From contig NZ_BDUB01000001.1 of the NCBI RefSeq assembly GCF_002218065.1, positions 4,559,118-4,623,117 of the forward strand: DNA of 64,000 bases, written 5' to 3'. How positions within the stretch are numbered: the stretch's first letter is position 1; each line of letters opens with the position of its first letter. This document shows, piece after piece, positions 27,352 to 35,449 of the stretch. This DNA is from Nodularia sp. NIES-3585 (GTDB lineage: Bacteria; Cyanobacteriota; Cyanobacteriia; Cyanobacteriales; Nostocaceae). A model generated the notes under the pieces. The model was not told where the DNA came from. It saw only the letters and a list, made by a program, of their open reading frames with translations, and ran no database searches. A program made the translations under genes and the position numbers.

Positions 27352-27502
27352 CGACTGGATTGATTATTTACCAGAACCTAAAAAAGCAAGTGTGCCATTC
27401 GGCTAAAGCCCTTCAAGTGGTTTTCATCCCCGCATCTATTGCACGTAATACGCAACTGCGTTGCTGTTACTCCGGGGTTTTCAACCTACCATTGTTATAA
27501 AT

Positions 27503-28633
27503 GTGACTGATTTGTTCCCCCCTTTACAATCCTTGAAACAAGGACACTGGTTTAAGCTGATTTGCGGAGCTAGCTTCCAACATTTGCCATCTGTGAGAAG
27601 TTTAACATTAGCCTATACATTGGCAGGGGCTGACTGTATAGATGTGGCAGCTGATCCGGCCGTGGTCGCAGCAGCGCAGTCAGGGTTACAAGTAGCTAGG
27701 CATTTGCTTGAGGATGCGAAGACCCGCGGTTATGGCTATCAAGGCAATTTACCTTTTTTGATGGTCAGCCTGAACGATGGAGAAGACCCCCATTTTCGCA
27801 AAGCCGAGTTTAACTCTAGCCAATGTCCCAGCGATTGCTCTAGACCCTGTGAAACTATTTGTCCTGCCCAAGCAATCGTATTTAACCAAAGAGAAGACAC
27901 TTCGGCTGCGCTCAGTGTGAACTTTTCGGGAGTTGAAGCCCAAAAATGCTACGGCTGTGGACGTTGCATCCCTGTTTGCCCTTATGGTAAAATTTATACA
28001 AAATCATATATGTCCAGCGTTGACGCGATCGCGCCATTGGTAATGTCACAGGTCGTAGATGCCATAGAAATTCACACAAAAGTCGGACATTTGGCAAAAT
28101 TTGAGCAATTATGGCAAGCAATTTCACCGTGGGCTGACCAACTAAAGGTAGTCGCCATTAGCTGTCCCGACGGCGAGGGCATGATTGACTATCTACAAAG
28201 AATTACTGAACTAATTACCCCATTGCGTGGTGCCTTAATTTGGCAGACAGACGGCCGTCCTATGAGTGGTGATATAGGAGATGGCACTACTTTAGCAACG
28301 GTGAAACTAGGGCAGAAAGTTTTGACAGCTAAGTTACCGGGATATGTGCAGTTAGCAGGTGGCACTAATAGCTACACCATTGTTAAGTTAAAGGCAATGG
28401 GACTGTTGAAAAGTGCAGAGTACCATCCTCAGCCCCATGTTTCCGGAATCGCTTACGGTAGCTACGCCCGTGTGCTGCTGTCACCAATTCTCGATCAGTT
28501 AGAGAAAAAGGAGGAGAGTCAAACCAGTGTGAAGGCGAAAGTTCGCCTCGAAGCAGAACCCGAATTACTCTGGCCAGCAGTTAAGCTTGCCCATTCCCTC
28601 GTTTCCCAGATCAAGTCACAGCAGGAGCGCTAA
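27503..28633 (+). CDS. ldpA: LdpA, iron-sulfur protein of circadian light input
   Basis: 376 residues from the GTG at 27503 (VTDLFPPLQSLKQGHWFKLI, the family start). Contains cysteine clusters CPSDCSRPCETICPAQA and CYGCGRCIPVCPYG, typical of two 4Fe-4S sites. LdpA in Synechococcus senses redox state and tunes the circadian period through CikA/KaiA. Between the clusters, residues EDTSAALSVNF derive from a small palindromic repeat (ACTTCGGCTGCGCTCAGTGT at about 27900) inserted in frame. Followed by the R3H ATPase gene, which is its usual neighbour. Confidence 0.9.
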   Translation: MTDLFPPLQSLKQGHWFKLICGASFQHLPSVRSLTLAYTLAGADCIDVAADPAVVAAAQSGLQVARHLLEDAKTRGYGYQGNLPFLMVSLNDGEDPHFRKAEFNSSQCPSDCSRPCETICPAQAIVFNQREDTSAALSVNFSGVEAQKCYGCGRCIPVCPYGKIYTKSYMSSVDAIAPLVMSQVVDAIEIHTKVGHLAKFEQLWQAISPWADQLKVVAISCPDGEGMIDYLQRITELITPLRGALIWQTDGRPMSGDIGDGTTLATVKLGQKVLTAKLPGYVQLAGGTNSYTIVKLKAMGLLKSAEYHPQPHVSGIAYGSYARVLLSPILDQLEKKEESQTSVKAKVRLEAEPELLWPAVKLAHSLVSQIKSQQER

Positions 28634-28673
28634 TCGCTCGTTCTTTATCTCTAAAAACGTCACCATAGAAAGC

Positions 28674-30410
28674 ATGACGATTAAAGAAGACCTTCAAAAG
28701 TTATTAGACATTTTGCCCCAAGACCTGCGACAAATTATAGAGAGTCATCCCCAAAGAGATAGTTTAGTTGAAGTGGTCTTGGATCTGGGTCGTTGCCCAG
28801 AGGCTCGCTTTCCTAATCAAGCTGAGTATCTGAGCGAAACACCCATCACTCAAGCCCAAATCGATGATTGCATTCAGCGAGTCGGAACCTTTAGCGGAGA
28901 TAATCGAGCCGGAATTGAGCTAACTTTGCATCGGATCAGCGCTATTCGTAACCGTAGTGGTAGAATTATCGGCTTGACTTGTCGCGTGGGTCGGGCAGTA
29001 TTCGGTACCATTGGCATGATCCGCGATTTGGTGGAAACTGGTAAATCAATTCTCATGCTGGGGAGGCCGGGTGTGGGTAAAACTACTGCCTTAAGAGAAA
29101 TTGCCCGTGTTTTGGCAGATGATTTCCATAAGCGTGTAGTAATTATTGACACCTCCAACGAAATCGCGGGGGATGGTGATGTGCCTCACCCCGCTATTGG
29201 TCGTGCGAGGCGAATGCAAGTAGCAAAACCCGAACTTCAGCATCAGGTAATGATTGAGGCAGTGGAAAACCATATGCCAGAAGTCATCGTGATTGATGAA
29301 ATTGGTACAGAATTAGAAGCTTTAGCAGCTCGTACCATTGCTGAACGGGGTGTGCAATTGGTCGGTACTGCCCACGGGAACCAAATTGAAAACCTGATTA
29401 AAAACCCGACTCTTTCTGATTTAGTGGGCGGGATTCAGGCTGTGACTTTAGGGGATGACGAAGCCAGAAGGCGGGGCAGTCAAAAGACTGTTTTGGAACG
29501 CAAAGCTCCTCCGACTTTTGAGATTGCTGTGGAAATGTTGGAACGGCAACGCTGGGTAATACACGAAAGTGTGGCTGATACGGTAGATACTCTACTCAGA
29601 GGTCGTCAGCCTAGTCCACAAACTAGAACTGTTGATGACCAAGGCAAGGTAGCGATGACACGGCAGTTATCAGTGGTTAATGGTCGTGGTGGACATATCC
29701 CAGCAGAAGAAGGATCTTTCCCACCAGCGCGACCGACTAATGGCTGGCGTGCATCAGGTCAAATGGTAGCATTGCCACCTTTGTCTTTAGAGCGGGAGCG
29801 GATGACTGGACGTAGTGAGTTTGACCGCTTGCTGGATGAATCCTTCAATTACTCCGAGAGTTTCGATGTCAAGGCTAGTAGACACGCAGGGCCAAATGGC
29901 GAAGATTTACCGTTACACATTTACCCCTATGGTGTGAGTCGCCACCAATTAGAACAGGTGATTGGTGTATTAACTTTGCCAGTGGTCTTGACAAAAGACA
30001 TTGATACTGCTGATGCAATTTTAGCACTGCGATCGCACGTCAAAAACCAAGCCAAATTGCGGCAAATGGCCAAAGCCCGTCATGTACCCATCCACATGAT
30101 TAAGTCCAGTACAATTCCCCAGATTACCCGTGGTTTGCGGCGGTTGCTGAACATTGAAGATCCGGATCTGACCGATGACCGAGAACTGCAATTGTTTCTG
30201 CACAATGGCAGCGATGATGAGATGGATGCCCTAGAAGAAGCCAGACTGGCTGTAGAGCAGATTGTAATTCCCAAAGGACAACCAGTGGAGTTATTGCCTC
30301 GTTCTTCGCCAGTACGCAAAATGCAGCATGAGTTGGTCGAACACTATCGACTCAAATCTGATAGTTTTGGCGAAGAACCAAATCGGCGTTTGCGGATTTA
30401 TCCGGCTTAG
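28674..30410 (+). CDS. SpoIIIAA-like AAA ATPase with R3H domain
   Basis: 578 residues from the ATG at 28674. Walker A is LGRPGVGKTTALREIARVL, Walker B VIVIDEIGTELEALAARTI, and the sensor region VGTAHGNQIENLIKNPTL. The C-terminus has the single-stranded nucleic-acid-binding R3H motif (SSPVRKMQHELVEHY, R then H four residues later). Function in cyanobacteria not established; the fold suggests an ATP-driven nucleic-acid-binding protein. It is 40 bases behind ldpA and likely co-transcribed. Confidence 0.9.
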   Translation: MTIKEDLQKLLDILPQDLRQIIESHPQRDSLVEVVLDLGRCPEARFPNQAEYLSETPITQAQIDDCIQRVGTFSGDNRAGIELTLHRISAIRNRSGRIIGLTCRVGRAVFGTIGMIRDLVETGKSILMLGRPGVGKTTALREIARVLADDFHKRVVIIDTSNEIAGDGDVPHPAIGRARRMQVAKPELQHQVMIEAVENHMPEVIVIDEIGTELEALAARTIAERGVQLVGTAHGNQIENLIKNPTLSDLVGGIQAVTLGDDEARRRGSQKTVLERKAPPTFEIAVEMLERQRWVIHESVADTVDTLLRGRQPSPQTRTVDDQGKVAMTRQLSVVNGRGGHIPAEEGSFPPARPTNGWRASGQMVALPPLSLERERMTGRSEFDRLLDESFNYSESFDVKASRHAGPNGEDLPLHIYPYGVSRHQLEQVIGVLTLPVVLTKDIDTADAILALRSHVKNQAKLRQMAKARHVPIHMIKSSTIPQITRGLRRLLNIEDPDLTDDRELQLFLHNGSDDEMDALEEARLAVEQIVIPKGQPVELLPRSSPVRKMQHELVEHYRLKSDSFGEEPNRRLRIYPA

Positions 30411-30487
30411 TGGGGAGTGGGGAGTGGGGAATGGGGAGTGGGGAATGGGGAGTGGGGAATGGGGAGTGGGGAGTGGGGAGTGGGGAT
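30411..30487. repeat. TGGGGAG/TGGGGAA heptamer tandem repeat
   Basis: About eleven 7-bp units immediately after the R3H stop. Related tracts (ACTCCCCACTCCCTA type) lie at 31196-31252, so the HTH gene between is bracketed by them; another is at 50653-50694, and GCAGGGG/GCAGGGA units are at 38224-38264. These are the short tandemly repeated repetitive (STRR) sequences of Nostocales. Confidence 0.9.
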
Positions 30488-30520
30488 TCGGAAACAACTT
30501 TTCCCCTGCTCCCCTGCCTC

Positions 30521-31180
30521 TTACAATGGACTGACCTTGGCTCGATACAGTAGCTTGTCGCCTTGTAGATAGCCTGTGTAACGTACTATCACTGTTTCAC
30601 CTGGTTGTGCGGTTCCTGACATTAATTGGTGCATTTGGGGATTATATTGTACATCTGCTCCTACTGGTGCGATCGCTTGTATTCCCCACTCCTGTAATAG
30701 CCTTTCTAAGGGCTTCTGCACCAAAGGCACAATCTTAATTGCTGCTAGCTGAGGATTTTCCGTAGCTTTCTGGGCTGCTGTTGGCCATTGTAATAATAAA
30801 GATTCCAGCAATTGTAAACTCGACTGCTGGAATTCTTGTTTTAATATTTCTCGTTGTTGTTCTAGTTGGAGTAGCGATCGCTGGTACTCTACTTTTAACT
30901 CTGCAATCTCTTTTTGGCTAGGGAGTGGGTCATGGGTAGAGACAGAATTAATCGAGTCTCTACAAGGAACTGGGGAAAAAGTTTCGAGTAATTCACTCAA
31001 TGAAATCTGTAACACTTGCGATAACTTCCGCAGCACATCCACCCGCATTTTTTCTAGTTTGCCTTGTCGCAGCCGCAAAATTTGACGTTCTGAAACACCA
31101 GCATCACGACTCAACCCTTTAAAACTAGAAATATCTACACGTTGCATCAAATTTTGCAACTTCTGGGTGTGATTAATCAT
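30521..31180 (-). CDS. HTH (XRE) protein with GrpE-like C-terminal domain
   Basis: 219 residues. An HTH lies at about 17-65 (FKGLSRDAGVSERQILRLRQGK...LSQVLQISLSELLE), a glutamine-rich coiled coil at about 90-140, then LERLLQEWGIQAIAPVGADV and VQYNPQMHQLMSGTAQPGET, which match the beta-domain end of GrpE nucleotide exchange factors. It could link DnaK to gene control. Residues about 73-82 (CRDSINSVST) are encoded by a 28-bp palindromic repeat (30936-30963) inserted in frame in the linker. Confidence 0.75.
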   Translation of the reverse strand: MINHTQKLQNLMQRVDISSFKGLSRDAGVSERQILRLRQGKLEKMRVDVLRKLSQVLQISLSELLETFSPVPCRDSINSVSTHDPLPSQKEIAELKVEYQRSLLQLEQQREILKQEFQQSSLQLLESLLLQWPTAAQKATENPQLAAIKIVPLVQKPLERLLQEWGIQAIAPVGADVQYNPQMHQLMSGTAQPGETVIVRYTGYLQGDKLLYRAKVSPL

Positions 31181-31247
31181 TAGTTATTTACCTACTTCCC
31201 ACTCCCCACTCCCTACTCCCTACTCCCCACTCCCTACTCCCTACTCC

Positions 31248-31739
31248 CTATTCTTCCAACAAACTTCTCAACATCCAAGCGGTTTTTTCGTGGACTTGCA
31301 TCCGTTGAGTTAATAAATCAGCTGTGGGTTCGTCGTTTACCTCTTCCAATAGAGGAAAAATCGAACGTGCAGTTCTGACGACTGCTTCTTGTCCTTCCAC
31401 CAGCAAGCTGATCATTTCCTTGGCTTTGGGAACTCCGGGAGTTTCTGGAATTGAACTCAGTTTGACATATTCACTGTAAGTTCCTGGTGCAGGGTGTCCC
31501 AATGCTCTGATTCTTTCGGCAACTAAATCAACAGCTAAGGCTAGTTCTGTATACTGAGTTTCAAACATTAAATGTAAGGTTTGAAACATTGGCCCTGTAA
31601 CGTTCCAATGAAAGTTATGGGTTTTTAGATACAGTGTATAGGTGTCAGCCAATAGGCGAGACAGCCCCTCGGCAATTTTAGCCCTACTTGCGTCGTCAAT
31701 ACCGATGTTGACATTTTTAGCCGTTGCTTGAGATGACAT
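31248..31739 (-). CDS. dps: Dps family ferritin-like DNA protection protein
   Basis: 163 residues. The ferroxidase ligands at the dimer interface are seen in [31 protein letters not shown] (His, His, Asp/Glu pattern). Oxidises Fe(II) with peroxide and stores it, protecting DNA. GGAG lies 6 bases before the ATG. Its neighbour srxA also serves peroxide defence, so a shared stress response is likely. Confidence 0.92.
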   Translation of the reverse strand: MSSQATAKNVNIGIDDASRAKIAEGLSRLLADTYTLYLKTHNFHWNVTGPMFQTLHLMFETQYTELALAVDLVAERIRALGHPAPGTYSEYVKLSSIPETPGVPKAKEMISLLVEGQEAVVRTARSIFPLLEEVNDEPTADLLTQRMQVHEKTAWMLRSLLEE

Positions 31740-31795
31740 ATTTTTCTCCTAATTGGTTATATGTTTGAGAAATCTAACGTCTAACATCTATTAAC

Positions 31796-32056
31796 TCATG
31801 CTAAGTGCATTTTGAGGACGCTAAGAGGAGCTTTGCGGACTCTGGCGATAATTGTTTCTTTACCTAAGCGCTGGCAAGCTTCATAACGGTGGCAACCGGA
31901 AAAGCCATAATACTGTCCCTCTACTTCTAGGACATCAATGGGTTCTTGCTGCCCAATAGCTGCAATCGATTCCATTAAGGCTTGTACTTTATTGGGATCG
32001 TTTGCACGGGGTAACGGCCGTTTAATTTGATTTAAGGGAATTTCTTCAACTCTCAT
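31796..32056 (-). CDS. srxA: Sulfiredoxin
   Basis: 86 residues. FSGCHRYEACQRLG carries the catalytic Cys of sulfiredoxins (F-S/G-G-C-H-R), and ParB-like flanks (MRVEEIPLNQIKRP...) are typical. It uses ATP to repair over-oxidised 2-Cys peroxiredoxin. Directly upstream of dps in the same direction with a 56-base gap. Confidence 0.93.
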   Translation of the reverse strand: MRVEEIPLNQIKRPLPRANDPNKVQALMESIAAIGQQEPIDVLEVEGQYYGFSGCHRYEACQRLGKETIIARVRKAPLSVLKMHLA

Positions 32057-32238
32057 ATATAAAGTTTACCCTCTTTGTTTAGGACTTTAATTAAATCATA
32101 GTCGTTACGACTTTATTTTGCCTTGCCATTCCCAAGGTCAACTAACCACAGAGACACAGAGGACGCGGAGAAATCCGGGTTTTAGAGGTTTTTTGCTTGA
32201 GGTGGGTTTTATTTGAAAATCCCATATGGGTTTTAGAG

Positions 32239-32268
32239 TTGACATTATTTATGGTAAAATTTACCATA
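32239..32268 (+). promoter_or_regulatory. pncB promoter with perfect palindrome, probable NrtR operator
   Basis: TTGACA (32239-32244) is followed 17 bases later by TACCAT (32262-32267), a fair -35/-10 pair. A 19-bp perfect palindrome TATGGTAAAATTTACCATA (32250-32268) overlaps the -10. The operon encodes an NrtR-type Nudix regulator, and NrtR proteins bind palindromes in promoters of NAD genes, so autoregulation is the natural inference. Confidence 0.6.
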
Positions 32269-32301
32269 ATAAAAGTAGCATTCTTCTAAGGACGCTCTTG
32301 C

Positions 32302-33711
32302 ATGGCAACTTTTCCAGACTGGGACGGGGAACTGACTCTGTGTGCGGCTGATTACAGCCTGCTAACTGACCTTTACCAGCTAACAATGGCAGCTTGTTAT
32401 ACAGGCGAAGGTGTAGAACAACGACGGGCTAGTTTTGAATTATTTGTCAGACGCTTGCCGGAAAATTTTGGCTATTTAATAGCTATGGGGCTAGAGCAGG
32501 TTTTGACATATTTGGCAAACTTTCGCTTTAGCCTTTCTCAGATAAAGGCTTTGCAGGCTACGGGAATTTTTGCTCATGCAAGCGAACACCTCCGGTGCGC
32601 CGAAGGCGATCGCTTTTGGTCACTTTTGGCTGAGGGGAGTTTCACTGGTGATGTCTGGGCAGTACCAGAAGGAACAGCTGTATTTGCTAATCAGCCATTA
32701 TTGCGGGTGGAAGCCCCTCTTTGGCAAGCACAGCTGGTAGAAACTTATTTACTGAATACGATTAATTATCAAACTTTGATTGCCACAAGAGCGGCACGCA
32801 TCCGGGATATTGCGGGGGAGTCAGCCACTCTCCTGGAATTTGGCACGAGAAGGGCATTTAGTCCCCAAGCCTCTTTGTGGGCGGCGCGGGCTGGTTTGGC
32901 TGGGGGCTTGAATTCTACTTCTAATGTGTTAGCAGCGTTACAACTGGGAGAACAACCAAGTGGTACGATGGCTCACGCTTTAGTTATGGCACTGTCAGCA
33001 ATGGCAGGTAGTGAAGAGCAGGCTTTTACTGCCTTTCATCGATATTTCCCCGGTGCGCCATTATTAATTGATACTTTTGATACTATCGCTGCGGCACAGC
33101 AGTTAGCGGCAAAAGTCAATGCTAGCGAAATGGAATTAACTGGGGTGAGGTTGGATTCTGGAGATTTGGTTACTTTGTCCAAACAAGTGCGATCGCTTCT
33201 GCCTAATGTATCAATTTTTGCTAGTGGCGATTTAGATGAATGGGAAATTGCCAGACTTAAGGCGGCTGATGCCCAAATCAATGGCTATGGGCTGGGAACG
33301 CGTTTAGTTACGGGTGCGCCTGTAAATGGAGTTTATAAACTCGTGGAAATTGATGGTATTCCCGTCATGAAACAGTCTAGCAGCAAGGTGAGTTATCCCG
33401 GACGCAAGCAAATTTTTCGCTCGTTTGTAGGAGGTAAGGTAAAAGCCGATCAGTTGGCATTAGTAGATGAAAGTCATGTCTCAGCAGAAGCTTTGTTGCA
33501 GTTGGTAGTCAAGAATGGTGAACGCTTGCATCCTCCAGAGAGTTTACAGGAGATTCGTCAACGGACTGCTGCTACTGTGGCTAGTTTACCCCAGGAGACT
33601 CGGCGTTTGGATGATCCTGTGGGGGTGGAGATAGAGATTTCTGCTGGTTTGCAGGAGTTGATTTCAAAGACGAAGAAAGGAACCGCAGAGGCGCAAAGGA
33701 CACACAGATGA
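32302..33711 (+). CDS. pncB: Nicotinate phosphoribosyltransferase
   Basis: 469 residues. LLTDLYQLTMAACYTGEG is the family start; ATLLEFGTRRAFSPQAS and GVRLDSGDLVTLSKQVR are the phosphoribosyl-binding blocks. Converts nicotinate plus PRPP to nicotinate mononucleotide in NAD salvage. Two segments look repeat-derived: ASEHLRCAEGDR at about residue 94 (ACACCTCCGGTGCGCCGAAG element) and the C-terminal KGTAEAQRTHR (GCAGAGGCGCAAAGG repeat), which also gives the stop. The TGA overlaps the nadD ATG (ATGA). Confidence 0.93.
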   Translation: MATFPDWDGELTLCAADYSLLTDLYQLTMAACYTGEGVEQRRASFELFVRRLPENFGYLIAMGLEQVLTYLANFRFSLSQIKALQATGIFAHASEHLRCAEGDRFWSLLAEGSFTGDVWAVPEGTAVFANQPLLRVEAPLWQAQLVETYLLNTINYQTLIATRAARIRDIAGESATLLEFGTRRAFSPQASLWAARAGLAGGLNSTSNVLAALQLGEQPSGTMAHALVMALSAMAGSEEQAFTAFHRYFPGAPLLIDTFDTIAAAQQLAAKVNASEMELTGVRLDSGDLVTLSKQVRSLLPNVSIFASGDLDEWEIARLKAADAQINGYGLGTRLVTGAPVNGVYKLVEIDGIPVMKQSSSKVSYPGRKQIFRSFVGGKVKADQLALVDESHVSAEALLQLVVKNGERLHPPESLQEIRQRTAATVASLPQETRRLDDPVGVEIEISAGLQELISKTKKGTAEAQRTHR

Positions 33712-34307
33712 GAATTGCTTTGTTTGGTACTAGTGCTGATCCCCCGACGGCTGGACATCAAAAGATTCTCAGATGGTTATCTGAGGGTTATGATTGGGTA
33801 GCAGTTTGGGCGGCTGATAATCCTTTTAAGTCTCATCAAACACCTTTGTCACATCGGGCAACAATGCTGCGATTGTTGATTACAGATATTGATACGCCAC
33901 GCCAGAATGTGGCTTTGGAACAGGATTTGAGTAGTTTTAGAACTCTAGAAACTCTGGAAAAAGCCAAGTCTCGCTGGGGTGAGGATACTGAGTTTACTTT
34001 GGTAATTGGTTCTGATTTATTGCATCAGTTACTACGCTGGTATCGCATTGAAGACTTGTTACAGCAAGTGCAACTTTTAATTGTGCCACGACCAGGATAT
34101 GCCATTGACGAGTATAGCTTGGCAGCGGTGCAAAATCTGGGCGGTGACATTGCGATCGCTAGCTTAACTGGTATAGATGTTTCTTCCACAGCCTATCGTG
34201 AACATGGAGATACTCAAGCCCTGACTGCCCCAATTGTCGCTTATATTCATCAAGAGCATTTGTACAAATGCCAGGACACAACCACAAAAAGATACCAACT
34301 TCGTTAA
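33708..34307 (+). CDS. nadD: Nicotinate-nucleotide adenylyltransferase
   Basis: 199 residues. FGTSADPPTAGHQKIL is the nucleotidyltransferase (G-x-x-DP-x-H/GH) site and IDVSSTAYRE the C-terminal SST-R site. Adenylates NaMN to deamido-NAD. Overlaps pncB by 4 bases and the NrtR gene by 40 bases, showing a tight operon. Confidence 0.9.
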   Translation: MRIALFGTSADPPTAGHQKILRWLSEGYDWVAVWAADNPFKSHQTPLSHRATMLRLLITDIDTPRQNVALEQDLSSFRTLETLEKAKSRWGEDTEFTLVIGSDLLHQLLRWYRIEDLLQQVQLLIVPRPGYAIDEYSLAAVQNLGGDIAIASLTGIDVSSTAYREHGDTQALTAPIVAYIHQEHLYKCQDTTTKRYQLR

Positions 34308-35014
34308 ATCAACAACCTTTAGCCGATTTTAAGGTTGGTGTTGATAATGTCATTTTTTCTGTAGATACTGCCCAAAATCGGCTGCTAGTTCTCTTAATCA
34401 TGCGACAGCAAGAACCATTTTTAAATTCTTGGAGTCTTCCTGGTACTTTGGTACGTCAAGGAGAATCTTTAGAAGATGCTGCCTATCGCATCATGGCGGA
34501 GAAAATTAGGGTAAATAATCTCTATTTAGAACAGTTATATACCTTTGGCGGTCCCCATCGTGACCCACGCGAAGTTACTGGTAGTTATGGTGTACGTTAT
34601 CTATCCGTGAGTTACTTTGCTTTGGTTAGGTTTGAAGAAGCAGAATTAATTGCTGATAAAGCTACTGGAATTGCTTGGTATCCAGTTAAAGATGTCCCGC
34701 AATTAGCTTTTGATCATAATCAAGTTTTGACTTATGGTCACAGACGTTTACGAAATAAATTGGAATATAGCCCGGTGGCTTTTGATGTTTTACCAGCTAG
34801 TTTTACTTTGAATGATTTGTATCAGTTATATACTACAGTTTTAGGCGACAATTTTGCCGATTATTCTAACTTTCGGGCGCGATTACTGAAGTTAGGTTTT
34901 TTATCCGATACGGGAATTAAGGTGTCACGGGGTGCTGGTCGTCCGGCTAGTTTATATAAGTTTGATGCTGATGCTTTCGCACCTTTAAAAGATAAACCTT
35001 TAGTTTTTATTTAG
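34268..35014 (+). CDS. nrtR: NrtR-type Nudix transcription regulator of NAD synthesis
   Basis: 248 residues. The Nudix domain has SWSLPGTLVRQGESLEDAAYRIMAEKI, where the catalytic REUXEE helix is degraded (YRIMAEK), as expected for a regulator rather than a hydrolase. A winged helix follows (FTLNDLYQLYTTVLGDNFADYSNFRARLLKLGFL..SRGAGRPASLYKF). NrtR proteins sense NAD metabolites such as ADP-ribose and release their operator. It sits inside the pncB-nadD-nadE operon. Confidence 0.85.
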   Translation: MPGHNHKKIPTSLNQQPLADFKVGVDNVIFSVDTAQNRLLVLLIMRQQEPFLNSWSLPGTLVRQGESLEDAAYRIMAEKIRVNNLYLEQLYTFGGPHRDPREVTGSYGVRYLSVSYFALVRFEEAELIADKATGIAWYPVKDVPQLAFDHNQVLTYGHRRLRNKLEYSPVAFDVLPASFTLNDLYQLYTTVLGDNFADYSNFRARLLKLGFLSDTGIKVSRGAGRPASLYKFDADAFAPLKDKPLVFI

Positions 35015-35040
35015 CTACCAAAATTTCAGGGGAGCAATTT

Positions 35041-35334
35041 ATGAAATCAGCAAAAGACTGTAGAAATATTCAAGAAATTCGTGATGAAATTGATATAATT
35101 GACCAGCAAATTATCACTGGTTTTGGTCAACGCTTTGAATATGTGAAAGCAGCAGCCAAGTTTAAAACTAATGAAACAAGTGTGAAAGCCCTAGAAAGGT
35201 TTAATGCTATGTTACAGCAAAGAAGACTTTGGGCAGAAGCAGCAGGTTTAAATCCAGATGTAATTGAAAAGTTATATCGAGATTTGGTTAGTTACTTTAT
35301 TGATGAAGAATTGAAAAAATGGCATTCTAATTAA
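35041..35334 (+). CDS. PchB-like protein (isochorismate pyruvate lyase / chorismate mutase fold)
   Basis: 97 residues. KDCRNIQEIRDEIDIIDQQI and GQRFEYVKAAAKFK match the AroQ-type helical fold, closest to PchB (E-C-x-x-x-x-x-IR-x-x-ID, R-x-x-YVKAAA-x-FK), with AERF/ALERF and WAEAAGLNPDVIEKLYRDLVSYFI. PchB makes salicylate from isochorismate. Its presence between nrtR and nadE is unexpected; the substrate here is not known. Confidence 0.75.
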   Translation: MKSAKDCRNIQEIRDEIDIIDQQIITGFGQRFEYVKAAAKFKTNETSVKALERFNAMLQQRRLWAEAAGLNPDVIEKLYRDLVSYFIDEELKKWHSN

Positions 35335-35449
35335 GAAAAGTAGATAGAAACAGGGAAACCGTTAATTGCATGATTTATCGGTCAATTTATTGCTTGCTGC
35401 TAATAGATAAAAGTTAAATTACTCTCTTTTGTACAATCCAAAATTTAAA

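Larger units (their letters stand above)
25977..27410 (-). mobile_element. IS1341-type (IS200/IS605 family) element carrying tnpB only
   Basis: Read on the minus strand, the right end has the tnpB stop inside a TCCCC...GGGGA hairpin followed by AGTGTCAA (TCAA end at 25980-25977). The left end is less certain; a GGGCTTTAGCC palindrome at about 27390-27403, echoing GTCTTTAGCCC at the right end, marks its probable position. No tnpA (Y1 transposase) is present, so mobility would need help in trans. The RNA from the tnpB 3' end through the right end should be the omega-RNA scaffold, with its guide reading into 25976 and below. Confidence 0.7.

Noticed and set aside
30411-31252. Tandem repeats suggesting a CRISPR array
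   Set aside because: Units are 7 bp with no unique spacers; these are STRR heptamer repeats, and no cas gene is nearby.
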